Of a DNA stretch of 61,179 bases, positions 26,851-35,654 are shown one piece after another. Within the stretch, counting starts at the first letter, position 1; each line of letters opens with the position of its first letter. The position numbers and the translations under genes were made by a program. The notes beneath the pieces are model-generated. The model was not told the origin of the DNA. It saw only the letters and a program-made list of their open reading frames with translations, and did not search any database. Origin of the DNA: Betaproteobacteria bacterium (GTDB taxonomy: Bacteria; Pseudomonadota; Gammaproteobacteria; Burkholderiales; SG8-39); contig CANJRC010000011.1 of the NCBI GenBank assembly GCA_947476535.1, forward strand, positions 1-61,179, written 5' to 3'.

Positions 26851-28608
26851 TCAGAGCAACATTTCATTGGTGTCTCGCACTTGCAAATGCCCCCCCGACG
26901 CATGCCTCCCCGCAATCCACCCAAACGTCATCGCCGGCCCCAGCGTTGAGCCCGCGCCGGGATACGCACCCGCAAAGACACTCGTTTGGTCGTTTCCCGC
27001 CGCATACAGGCCCGGAATCGGCTGGTTGTCCGCATCCACCACCTGCGCATTGGCATTGGTCTTGATGCCCGCGTAGGTGCCGATCTCGGCGGCGTAGATG
27101 CGCACGGCGTAGAACGGTGCCTTCACCAGTGGCGCGAGACAGGAGTTGGGTTTGACCTCCGGGTCGCCCTGGTACTGGTCATAGGTGCGGTTGCCACGAT
27201 TGAAATCGGGATCGACGCCCTTCAGCGCGTATTCGTTGAACTGCTTTACCGTCGCCTCCAGCCCGGCCGCGTCCATGCCGGCCTTCTGCGCAAGTTCGGC
27301 CAGCGTGTCGGCGCGCATGAGGTAGCCGTTCTTCACGTACTTGCCCTTGGGCACGGGCCAGGGGCGCGCGAAGCCCATGCCCCAGCGGTGCACGGCGCGC
27401 GCATCGGCGACGATCCAGCCGGCGGCTTCCTTCTCGCCCAACTCGGTACTGGCCTTGATCAGGCCGGGGATGAAGTCGTGGTACGAGCTCGATTCGTCGG
27501 CGAAGCGCTTGCCATTGCGCGCCACCGAGATGAAGCCCGGCTTCATGCGGTCCACCAGGTGCGGCCACACGCCGTCGGTGCCGGAGACGCCGGGCATCTT
27601 CGACACCGGCATCCACGGCGCTACCTGCGACACGTTCTTCTCGAACTTGCCACCCGCCCGCTCGGCGAGGTTCACGCCGTCGCCGGTATTGGTCTCCGGC
27701 ACTACCGAAATCTGCTCCGCGCCCGCTCGCCCGACCGCCACACCCGGGTACGCCGCCGCGCGGCGCACGCCGTCGCGCGTAAATCCCCCGCAGCACAGGA
27801 TCACGCCGCCCGATGCATTCACGCGTACTTCGCCCTGCGGGGTCGACACCAGCGCCCCGATCACGAGGCCGCTTCCTTCTTGCTTGATGAGGTCCTTCAC
27901 GGGCGAGGAGAGCCACATCTGCACGCCGAGGTCGAAGGCGCTGCGGGCCAATCGACCCACGAGGGCACGGCCGCGCACCATCTGCTCGCTGCGGCCATAT
28001 ACGATCATGTCGCGCGCATGTGCGATGAGCTTCTTCAGCACGAACAGCAGCGACTTGACCGAGCGCCCGGCGCGCATGAATTCCTTCATCTCCACGCTCG
28101 AGCCGATGGCAAGGCCGAGAAACAGCGTCTGCGGCAGCTGGTTGCGCAGGGTCTTGAGATGCGGTCCCATCTTGCGGGTTTCGTAGTTCACCGTGCACAA
28201 GGAGCGCATGGTGCGCGAGCGCGGGTTCTCGGAGACGTAATCCGGGTAGTCCATAGGATAGAACTTCACCTCGGTCTCGCGTTCCAGGTAATCCACCATC
28301 TCCTTGCCGTGCCTGAGGTAGGCCTCGACATTGTTCGCGTCCATGGCCTCGCCGGCCTCGTCGTAGATGTAGTCGCGTGCGATGGTGAGCGAATCCTCTG
28401 TGCCGGCCTTCTTGTTCATCTCCACCGAGTAGCGGTTGCCGGGGATCCAGATCATGCCGCCCGAAAACGCCGTGGTGCCGCCGTAGACGGCGTCCTTTTC
28501 GAGAAGGATGACTTTCTTGCCGGCTTTCGCGGCGGTGACGGCGGCGGTCAGTCCGGCGGCGCCGGTGCCCACGACGAGGACGTCACAGGATTCTGTACGG
28601 ATTAACAT
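26851..28608 (-). CDS. FAD-dependent dehydrogenase related to 3-ketosteroid delta1-dehydrogenase
   Basis: The 585-aa flavoprotein starts at an ATG with AAAGGAAG upstream. It has the FAD motif GTGAAG (14-19), GGTTAFSGGMIWIPGN, and a C-terminal domain with GLYAAGNDQTSVFAGAYPGA followed by GSTLGPAMTFGWIAG. This pattern is typical of ketosteroid dehydrogenases and FAD-binding-2 fumarate-reductase-like enzymes. It probably introduces a double bond next to a ketone in a steroid-like or other polycyclic substrate. No steroid pathway genes of the classic set are nearby, so the substrate remains open. Its end is 36 bp from the window's next non-coding block. Confidence 0.87.
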   Translation of the reverse strand: MLIRTESCDVLVVGTGAAGLTAAVTAAKAGKKVILLEKDAVYGGTTAFSGGMIWIPGNRYSVEMNKKAGTEDSLTIARDYIYDEAGEAMDANNVEAYLRHGKEMVDYLERETEVKFYPMDYPDYVSENPRSRTMRSLCTVNYETRKMGPHLKTLRNQLPQTLFLGLAIGSSVEMKEFMRAGRSVKSLLFVLKKLIAHARDMIVYGRSEQMVRGRALVGRLARSAFDLGVQMWLSSPVKDLIKQEGSGLVIGALVSTPQGEVRVNASGGVILCCGGFTRDGVRRAAAYPGVAVGRAGAEQISVVPETNTGDGVNLAERAGGKFEKNVSQVAPWMPVSKMPGVSGTDGVWPHLVDRMKPGFISVARNGKRFADESSSYHDFIPGLIKASTELGEKEAAGWIVADARAVHRWGMGFARPWPVPKGKYVKNGYLMRADTLAELAQKAGMDAAGLEATVKQFNEYALKGVDPDFNRGNRTYDQYQGDPEVKPNSCLAPLVKAPFYAVRIYAAEIGTYAGIKTNANAQVVDADNQPIPGLYAAGNDQTSVFAGAYPGAGSTLGPAMTFGWIAGRHASGGHLQVRDTNEMLL

Positions 28609-28936
28609 ACTTCCTTTCGAGTCTAGTCGGTGCGTGAATGATTATCGCAAGAATCACATTCAATTTGGCAGGCATGAACTAATGGCTCACGCTCCGCGAG
28701 CGGGCGCATGGTCATTTCGATCCACGCCCGATCCGAAAACCGGGCGAACCCGCGAGTTTGTTACCCGCTGATATACAACAATAGTTCTGAGCAATTGCGC
28801 GCACATCTCCTACTGTCATTCAAGGTCATTTCAGAATACCTAACTTCGTATGAAGTTCCGTTATCAATCAACCGACTATCCCTCCCGCGAATGCAAGCGG
28901 GACCGCGCATTGTTTCCGGTTCGCGCCACCGCTGCC
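28609..28936. other. AT-richer non-coding stretch downstream of cas2
   Basis: This 328-bp spacer lies between the flavoprotein gene start and the cas2 stop. It is visibly lower in GC than the genes on either side, particularly 28760-28880. It contains one type I-C repeat-like relic (28714-28749) but no second copy, and no open frame that I would call a gene. The flavoprotein promoter is expected near the left end. Confidence 0.55.
28714..28749 (-). CRISPR. Single degenerate type I-C-like CRISPR repeat relic
   Basis: Read on the minus strand, the sequence starts GTTCGCCCG, has a loop, then CGGGCGTGGATCGAAAT. The arms CGCCCG and CGGGCG pair. The tail GGGCGTGGATCGAAA differs by one base from the GGATTGAAA end typical of type I-C repeats. 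Orientation and position downstream of cas2 fit a type I-C array. No second repeat occurs within reach, so this is a relic of an array at best. Confidence 0.4.
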
Positions 28937-29227
28937 TCATATCATTAGCGGCCCATCGAAGTTCAAGGCACGAAAACGTCCGTGTTCCCTAACGCGCAGG
29001 CTGACCGGCTCAGTGATCCGATATAGACGAAGGCAGTCTTCCTTCTCGTCAATTTCGGATAACAAGCGGCGCTCCAGTTGTTCAAACTGCATTTCGTCAA
29101 CAGTGCATTCGAATACTGATTTCTGTACGCGCTGCCCCATGCTTTCACAGACCTTGGCGACCCGCCGCAGTCGCCTGCAGCCGGCACGCGTATCAGTAGA
29201 GACATCATAGGCGACGAGAATCAACAC
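28937..29227 (-). CDS. cas2: CRISPR-associated endonuclease Cas2, type I-C
   Basis: The 96-aa protein is full-length for Cas2. It opens [20 protein letters not shown], with the metal-ligand aspartate at D8, then [19 protein letters not shown] and [14 protein letters not shown], and ends NFDGPLMI as I-C proteins do. In intact systems Cas2 dimers bridge Cas1 during spacer capture. It lies 8 bp after the cas1 remnant. The reading frame looks undamaged, but without a full Cas1 it cannot drive adaptation here. Confidence 0.9.
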   Translation of the reverse strand: MLILVAYDVSTDTRAGCRRLRRVAKVCESMGQRVQKSVFECTVDEMQFEQLERRLLSEIDEKEDCLRLYRITEPVSLRVREHGRFRALNFDGPLMI

Positions 29228-29235
29228 CGGGCTTC

Positions 29236-29688
29236 CTATTTCGTCAAAAAGGGCAGATAGCCTTCCATCTCGCCTCGAATCGTACGCGCCATGAACCGCG
29301 CCTGGATAAAGGGTATGAGCCCAATCGGCATTTTTGTTTCCGAGAGCGGATTCTTGAGCTTGCCCGCGAACACGGCGCGCGCGAACTCCAGCGTGAAAGC
29401 AGGCTCCGACGCAACTCGGTGGTGTGCCTGACGCAAAAGGATATTTCCCGAGACCGGACCTTCGAGTCTTGCCTTGAATCGTCCTGATGCATTCAGCAGC
29501 ACCAATGACTTGCCTTCGTCCGCGAGACGGTGCATGAGCGCTGGGGAGATCATGACATTGCCGAAACAGACCAGGCCGCCAAGATGGTGTAGCGGCATCT
29601 GAAGATTTTTTTCTTGCTCCACGTCGATGCGCAGGGTGGCGCTTTCCAGATGGGCGTAGGCATTTTCAGTCATGACGTAAAGCGTCAT
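29236..29688 (-). pseudogene. cas1: Internally deleted Cas1, type I-C (150 aa of about 340)
   Basis: Residues 1-113 match the Cas1 N-terminal domain: [40 protein letters not shown] and [11 protein letters not shown]. At about 29349 the frame passes directly from FAGKLKN to [20 protein letters not shown], which is the normal extreme C-terminus. About 190 residues, including the catalytic Glu/His/Asp region, are missing, yet the frame remains open to a proper stop. The product cannot be an integrase. The start is the ATG at 29688, 17 bp after cas4. Confidence 0.88.
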
Positions 29689-29705
29689 TCTGAATGGTGT
29701 GCATC

Positions 29706-30326
29706 CTACGCCTCCGGGTCGAGCAGGCTTCGACGTTGCTGCTGTTGTTTGGCGCGTCCCGCCAGCGCTTCGGGTTGACAGATGTCTTTCAACGAGCATT
29801 CGCGACAGCGCGCGTCGTTTCCCGGCGGCGGGAGTTTTGCGGACACCAGCATGGCTCCGATAGCGACGACGGTTTCTTCCACCAACAGTCGCAGCTCCGG
29901 CGTGATCGCCACCTCCCGACGTCGGTGGCTGCTGGCATGAAATATCGCGCCTTTGGGCACCGGGCGGGCAAGCATCTCTTCCAGGCAAATTGCCTGAGCG
30001 GCTAGTTGGATGTCGTCATGAAGCTTTTGCCGCTTGGCGCCGTGTTTGAACACTACGGGGAACACCGTGCCGCCCGGGTGAAATTCGACCAGATCCGCCT
30101 TGCCAATCAGGTTCAGCCGGTCACACCACACCGGCAAAGCCCTTTCCACACGCACGCCCGACTTTATTTCGTAGCCCGGCGTATCGACCAGGTGATGCAC
30201 CGCCTGCCCGCGCGCCGTGTGGAGATTATCCGCGAAGGCCTGCTCCAGGTGAATCAGCCCGCACTGGCGCGGGCAATAGGCCCAGTGTTGCAAAGCAGAC
30301 AGGGGGGCAGGATCAGCTTCGTTCAT
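29706..30326 (-). CDS. cas4: CRISPR-associated Cas4 exonuclease, type I-C, catalytic motif altered
   Basis: The 206-aa protein has the N-terminal cysteine region YCPRQCGLI (C18, C22) and the C-terminal C174-x2-C177-x5-C183, the cluster ligands of Cas4. It also has the nuclease elements GQAVHH (H44/H45), the metal-binding D78 in GKADLVEF and the DDIQLAAQA motif. In the core E-x-K motif the glutamate is valine (PVVFKHG, V92-F-K94), which should weaken or abolish cleavage. Cas4 normally trims prespacers before Cas1-Cas2 integration. The ATG at 30326 is divergent from the antitoxin gene, 50 bp away. Confidence 0.88.
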   Translation of the reverse strand: MNEADPAPLSALQHWAYCPRQCGLIHLEQAFADNLHTARGQAVHHLVDTPGYEIKSGVRVERALPVWCDRLNLIGKADLVEFHPGGTVFPVVFKHGAKRQKLHDDIQLAAQAICLEEMLARPVPKGAIFHASSHRRREVAITPELRLLVEETVVAIGAMLVSAKLPPPGNDARCRECSLKDICQPEALAGRAKQQQQRRSLLDPEA

Positions 30327-30376
30327 AGGTGTGGTGGTACCATATTTACCCAATGCTTCTGCGTATGGAGGACATC

Positions 30377-30628
30377 ATGGCAACAGTTTTGAAAGAGATT
30401 GAAAGCCAGGCCTTGCAACTATCACCTCCGGAACGCAGCGAGTTGATACATCGTCTGATCGTCAGCCTTGAAGGCGAACCTGAAGATTCGCCCGATGTCA
30501 TTGCCAAAGCCTGGGATGCGGAAATTGCCCGCCGCGTGGCGGAAATTGATGCCGGCACCGCAACGTTGATTCCGCAAGAAGAAGTCTTCGCCAAACTGGA
30601 CGCCATACTGCGCAAGACCCGTGAATGA
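30377..30628 (+). CDS. Antitoxin of a RelE/ParE-type module (addiction module component family)
   Basis: The 83-aa protein begins MATVLKEIESQALQLSPPER and contains ELIHRLIVSLEGEPED and an acidic region ending EVFAKLDAILRKTRE. This is the TIGR02574-like addiction-module family that pairs with RelE/ParE toxins. The ATG at 30377 has GGAGG upstream. The toxin gene's ATG overlaps its TGA (ATGA). It would bind and neutralise the toxin and repress the shared promoter in the 50-bp gap from cas4. Confidence 0.85.
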   Translation: MATVLKEIESQALQLSPPERSELIHRLIVSLEGEPEDSPDVIAKAWDAEIARRVAEIDAGTATLIPQEEVFAKLDAILRKTRE

Positions 30629-30918
30629 GAATCGTCTGGCAGGCACAGGCGGCAATCGAGCTTAATGCCGCGATCGATTACTACCATTTCCAAGCCAGCA
30701 CGGCAGTAGCGACGGATTTCCGCGATGAGGTCGAGCGCGCCATCAACCTCCTTTGCAAACACACGAAACTTGGCATGCAGGTGCGTCACAGCGCGAGACG
30801 TCTTATCTTGACCGGCTACCCGTTCGATCTTGTTTACCGGGAGAAGCAAGATGGCATCGTCATCGTCGCGTTAGCGCACCAACGCCGTCGGCCTGGGTAC
30901 TGGGCCGGTCGGCGATAA
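30625..30918 (+). CDS. RelE/ParE superfamily toxin
   Basis: This 97-aa protein opens MRIVWQAQAAIELNAAIDYY. It has the family's helix-helix-strand layout, with VERAINLLCKHTKLGMQV, RRLILTGYPFDLVYREKQDG and a terminal IVIVALAHQRRRPGYW. Such toxins either cleave ribosome-bound mRNA (RelE) or poison gyrase (ParE); the ending favours ParE/RelE without settling which. It is translationally coupled to the antitoxin. Its stop is 5 bp from the convergent end of the cas7 fragment. Confidence 0.87.
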   Translation: MRIVWQAQAAIELNAAIDYYHFQASTAVATDFRDEVERAINLLCKHTKLGMQVRHSARRLILTGYPFDLVYREKQDGIVIVALAHQRRRPGYWAGRR

Positions 30919-30923
30919 GGCAT

Positions 30924-31265
30924 TCAGCACTTTCGGCTGAGCGTTACACCGGACGGCAAGCTTGCCTCGTCAACCGTAACTTCGTAATCGTCGAAGCTGC
31001 GCGGCACACTGACACCTTCCTTTAGTTTCGGCTGGATACTCTCGAACAAGACATGGGCCGGAGCGTTGCCCAGTTCTAAATCATGTTTGAAGACGTACAG
31101 CCCGCGCGTGGTCATCTCACCGCGTGCAGCGGAACGGTCATGCTCGAACATTTGCGCCAGCGCCTGCCAGAGCAGTTCCAGATCGTCTTCGGAAAAGCCG
31201 GTTTGTTTGGCGAGAAAGCTCGAGACAAAACAGTATTCATGTGCCGCCGTATGAGTTCCGAGCAA
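30924..31265 (-). pseudogene. cas7: C-terminal fragment of Cas7 (Csd2), type I-C
   Basis: About 105 residues match the end of type I-C Cas7: FLAKQTGFSEDDLELLWQAL, MFEHDRSAARGEMTTRGLYV, FKHDLELGNAPAHVLFESIQ and FDDYEVTVDEASLPSGVTL. Only a TTG could start translation. The preceding codons run into a stop at 31287-31289, and the sequence just before FVSSFLA is scrambled relative to the family. Full Cas7 is near 280 residues, so about 60 percent is lost. Its 3' end is in the order expected ahead of cas4, but a toxin-antitoxin pair intervenes. Confidence 0.85.
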
Positions 31266-31281
31266 GTATCTTACTTGGCTA

Positions 31282-31302
31282 GTGGCTCATAGCGTGAGCC
31301 AC
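31282..31302. repeat. 8-bp perfect inverted repeat at the cas7 breakpoint
   Basis: GTGGCTCA at 31282-31289 and TGAGCCAC at 31295-31302 form a hairpin with a 5-base loop. A second small palindrome, CAAGTA-TCT-TACTTG, adjoins at 31263-31277. The structures sit where cas7 homology ends and upstream of the radA 3' end. They might be the radA terminator or a scar of rearrangement. Confidence 0.45.
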
Positions 31303-31363
31303 CCCAAACCGGATCGATGTGGTACTCGGATTGGAATTGTCTGGCGATTGTTCCTGCCGATAA

Positions 31364-32731
<1,368 letters not shown>

Positions 32732-32738
32732 GCCGCTT

Positions 32739-33848
32739 CTACTCCAGCACTTCCACTGCCACACGCGGCGTCAGCGCGCACAGCAGCTCGTAGCTCACGG
32801 TGCCAGCGGCGTCTGCCACCTCGTCGGCCGACAGCCCCTCGCCCCACAGCGTCACCGGAGTGCCGACACCCGCATCGGGCACCGGCGTGAGGTCGGCGTA
32901 GATCATGTCCATCGACACGCGTCCCACGGTGCGCGTGCGCCTGCCGCCAACCAGCACCGGCGTGCCGTGCTGGTTGGTGCCCGGCGCGTGGCGCGGATAG
33001 CCGTCGGCATACCCGCAGGCGATGATGCCGATGCGCATGGGTTTGCGGGCCGCATACGTTCCTCCGTAACCCACGCGATCGCCAGTCACCAGGTCCTGCA
33101 CGGCGATGATTTCACTCTTCAGGGTCATCACGGGTTGCAGGCCGAAATGTGCGGCGCTGAACTCAGGTTCGTCGGCGAAGGGCGTGCAGCCATACAGCAT
33201 GATGCCCGGGCGCACCCAGTCGGCGTGCGTCTCGGGATAGCGCAGAATGGCGGCCGAGTTGGCCAGGCTGAGCGGCAACTGCGCGGCAATACCAGCCTGG
33301 GACACGACCGACTTCAGGCGCTCATGCTGCTCCGCCACGCCAGCCGGGCCATCGGCATCGGCGAAATGGGTCATCAGCGTGATCACGCCCGCCTTGCCGC
33401 AGGCGCGCAGGCGGGCCAGCGCTGGTATCGCATCACGCGCCATCATCCCGAGTCGGTTCATGCCGGTGTTGAGTTTGAGGTACACGTCGATGGGTTTCTC
33501 GATCGACGCGGCTTCGAGCATTTCTATCTGCCGCAGGGAATGGATCACGCTGGTGAAGCGATGCCGCGCATACAGTGCGATCTCGTCGGCGGTGAAGAAG
33601 CCCTCGAGCATAAGGATGGGTTTGGATACGCCGGATTCGCGCAACTGGATCGCGGCATCCAGCTCCAGCAGCGCAAGCCCGTCGGGGCCGGCGGCGGCGG
33701 CCAGCACCGGCACCATGCGCTTCAGGCCATGGCCGTAGGCCGCTGCCTTGACCACCGCCCAGATGCGCGAATGGGGGGCATGACGACGCACGACACCAAT
33801 GTTGTGGGCAAGGGCCGAACAACGCAAAACCGCCTTGATTGGCCGCAT
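32739..33848 (-). CDS. alr: Alanine racemase
   Basis: The 369-aa enzyme makes D-alanine for peptidoglycan. The pyridoxal phosphate lysine is K34 in AVVKAAAYGHG, a variant of the usual KANAYGHG. The second catalytic tyrosine region GDRVGYGGTYAA is present, as are VGRVSMDMIYADLTPVP and GIIACGYADGYPR. The ATG at 33848 gives the standard length; the frame is open 28 codons upstream. It is divergent from lplT. Confidence 0.94.
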   Translation of the reverse strand: MRPIKAVLRCSALAHNIGVVRRHAPHSRIWAVVKAAAYGHGLKRMVPVLAAAAGPDGLALLELDAAIQLRESGVSKPILMLEGFFTADEIALYARHRFTSVIHSLRQIEMLEAASIEKPIDVYLKLNTGMNRLGMMARDAIPALARLRACGKAGVITLMTHFADADGPAGVAEQHERLKSVVSQAGIAAQLPLSLANSAAILRYPETHADWVRPGIMLYGCTPFADEPEFSAAHFGLQPVMTLKSEIIAVQDLVTGDRVGYGGTYAARKPMRIGIIACGYADGYPRHAPGTNQHGTPVLVGGRRTRTVGRVSMDMIYADLTPVPDAGVGTPVTLWGEGLSADEVADAAGTVSYELLCALTPRVAVEVLE

Positions 33849-34177
33849 CAGGGGCGATCCGTTCCGAAAAATAGCGTCAAAGAGGTCGAAAGCATGTCGC
33901 CGATTTGACCATAACCGACTGATCGCAGCCAATTTTTTACCCTTTTATTCGCTGCAGCGCACGACGATTTGGATGGACGTCCGTGGTATAAAGCAGACCT
34001 TGCTGGAGGACCCTGGGAACATTGCTACCAATATAACGGCGGCAACCCACCAACGATGCATTCCGCGGACCGCGATGACAGCGGCGCCATCGCCAAGCAG
34101 GCGATGGAAATAACCTGACGACAGGGACACCCTGTGCGCAAACCGAATACTCCCGATACGGACACCACCCTGGCCCC
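33849..34177. other. Divergent alr/lplT spacer
   Basis: About 330 bp between alr and the small ORF before lplT. The first 110 bp (33849-33960) contain an AT-rich run (CCAATTTTTTACCCTTTTAT) that could be part of a promoter. I see no gene with a convincing start signal in the rest. Confidence 0.5.
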
Positions 34178-34285
34178 ATGAAGCGCGCTTTCTACACCAT
34201 CATGGGGGCGAGAAAAAAGCCACGCCGACTTTTACCTGCGCCCCCAAAGCCCCCCCTGCGTGCCACGATGGGTGCGAACGCATGA
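34178..34285 (+). CDS. Small upstream ORF duplicating the start of lplT
   Basis: A 35-codon frame begins MKRAFYTIMGA, nearly the same as the LplT N-terminus (MKRGFYTIMGA), then turns basic/proline-rich (RKKPRRLLPAPPKPPLRA). At DNA level 34178-34210 and 34282-34314 agree in 31 of 33 bases, 104 bp apart. Its TGA overlaps the lplT ATG (ATGA). No clear Shine-Dalgarno precedes it, so expression is unproven. It could be a leader peptide coupling translation into lplT, or a partial tandem duplication with no role. Confidence 0.4.
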   Translation: MKRAFYTIMGARKKPRRLLPAPPKPPLRATMGANA

Positions 34286-35577
34286 AGCGCGGCTTCTACA
34301 CCATCATGGGGGCGCAGTTCTTTTCGTCGCTTGCCGACAATGCGCTGCTCATTGCCTCAATCGCGCTACTGGCCGAGCTGAACGGTCCGGCGTGGATGAC
34401 GCCGCTCCTGAAGTTCTTCTTCACCGCCTCGTATGTCGTGCTCGCGGCCTTCGTGGGCGCCTTCGCCGACTCCATGCCCAAGGGCAAGGTGATGTTCTAT
34501 ACCAACGGCATCAAGATCGTCGGCTGCCTCATGATGTTCTTCTACGACTGGCTGCTGATCCCCGGCATGCCGACCTATACGACCATACTCCTCGCCTATG
34601 CGGTGGTCGGCTTGGGGGCTGCGGCCTACTCACCCGCCAAGTACGGCATCCTGACCGAACTCCTACCGCCCTCCCAGCTGGTGGTGGCCAACGGCTGGAT
34701 CGAGGCGCTCACGGTGATCTCCATCATCCTGGGGACCGTGCTCGGGGGCGCGCTTGTCAGCCCCGGGGTGTCCACGACGCTGCTGGCCATCGACATTCCC
34801 GTATTCGACACCGGCATCGATTCGCCAGCCGAGGCCGCGATCCTGGTCATCGGGGCCTTCTATGTGGTCGCGGCAATCTTCAACCGCTACATTCCGGACA
34901 CGGGCGCCCGCTACGAACAGCAGGCGCGCAATCCCATCGTGCTGACCACGCACTTCTGGCACTGCCAGACCACCTTGTGGAAAGACAAGCTGGGCCAGAT
35001 CTCGCTCGGCGTCACCACGCTGTTCTGGGGGGCCGGCGCGACCCTGCAATTCATCGTGCTGCGCTGGGCCGAGAGCCATCTCGGGCTACGCCTGGACAAG
35101 GGCGCCGCGCTGCAGGGCATGACCGCCGTGGGCATCGCCATTGGCGCGGTGCTCGCGGCGCGCTTCGTCCCGCTGAAGAACTCGCTTTCCGTCATCTGGG
35201 TTGGCATCGTGATGGGCATCGTGGTGATGACCATGACGATGGTGTCGTGGATGCCGCTGGTCTACGGCCTGTTGATCCTGATCGGCGCGCTGGCCGGGTT
35301 CTTCGTGGTGCCGATGAACGCGCTACTGCAGCATCGCGGCCATGTGCTGCTGTCGGCCGGTCACTCCATCGCGGTGCAGAACTTCAACGAGAACATTTCC
35401 ATCCTGATCATGCTGGCGCTGTACTCGGCCATGATCAAGGCCGACTACCACATCAACACCATCATCATCATCTTCGGCGGCTTCGTGTCGCTGACGATGA
35501 TTGCGGTGATCCAGCGCCACAAGTACAACCAGTCCAAGAGCAACAACCTGCACCTGATCGGGATGGACAAGCACTAG
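34282..35577 (+). CDS. lplT: Lysophospholipid transporter LplT
   Basis: The 431-aa protein is a 12-segment major facilitator. It opens MKRGFYTIMGAQFFSSLADN, as LplT proteins do, and has AAYSPAKYGILTELLPPSQL, the hallmark block of this family. It moves lysophospholipids across the inner membrane for re-acylation. Charged loops and hydrophobic runs are regular throughout, with no breaks. The ATG overlaps the stop of the small ORF before it. It is divergent from alr, a neighbourhood usual in betaproteobacteria. Confidence 0.93.
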   Translation: MKRGFYTIMGAQFFSSLADNALLIASIALLAELNGPAWMTPLLKFFFTASYVVLAAFVGAFADSMPKGKVMFYTNGIKIVGCLMMFFYDWLLIPGMPTYTTILLAYAVVGLGAAAYSPAKYGILTELLPPSQLVVANGWIEALTVISIILGTVLGGALVSPGVSTTLLAIDIPVFDTGIDSPAEAAILVIGAFYVVAAIFNRYIPDTGARYEQQARNPIVLTTHFWHCQTTLWKDKLGQISLGVTTLFWGAGATLQFIVLRWAESHLGLRLDKGAALQGMTAVGIAIGAVLAARFVPLKNSLSVIWVGIVMGIVVMTMTMVSWMPLVYGLLILIGALAGFFVVPMNALLQHRGHVLLSAGHSIAVQNFNENISILIMLALYSAMIKADYHINTIIIIFGGFVSLTMIAVIQRHKYNQSKSNNLHLIGMDKH

Positions 35578-35596
35578 CCGCCTCGGCTCCGGAGAT

Positions 35597-35617
35597 GACC
35601 CGGCCTATCGGCCGGTC
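35597..35617. terminator. GC-rich hairpin between lplT and the TPM gene
   Basis: GACC-C-GGCC at 35597-35605 pairs with GGCCGGTC at 35610-35617 with one bulged C and a 4-base loop. It lies 20 bp after the lplT stop and before the convergent TPM gene. No T run follows, so it is a candidate terminator only. Confidence 0.4.
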
Positions 35618-35654
35618 CTGTGGCAGCGATTTGTCAGGAATTATCTGCTATAGC

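Noticed and set aside
26986-28605. A 539-codon plus-strand open frame
   Set aside because: Antisense to the FAD-dependent dehydrogenase, which has clear cofactor motifs and a ribosome binding site.
28609-28936. A CRISPR array downstream of cas2
   Set aside because: Only one repeat-like unit is visible and there are no regularly spaced copies or spacers; it is listed as a relic only.
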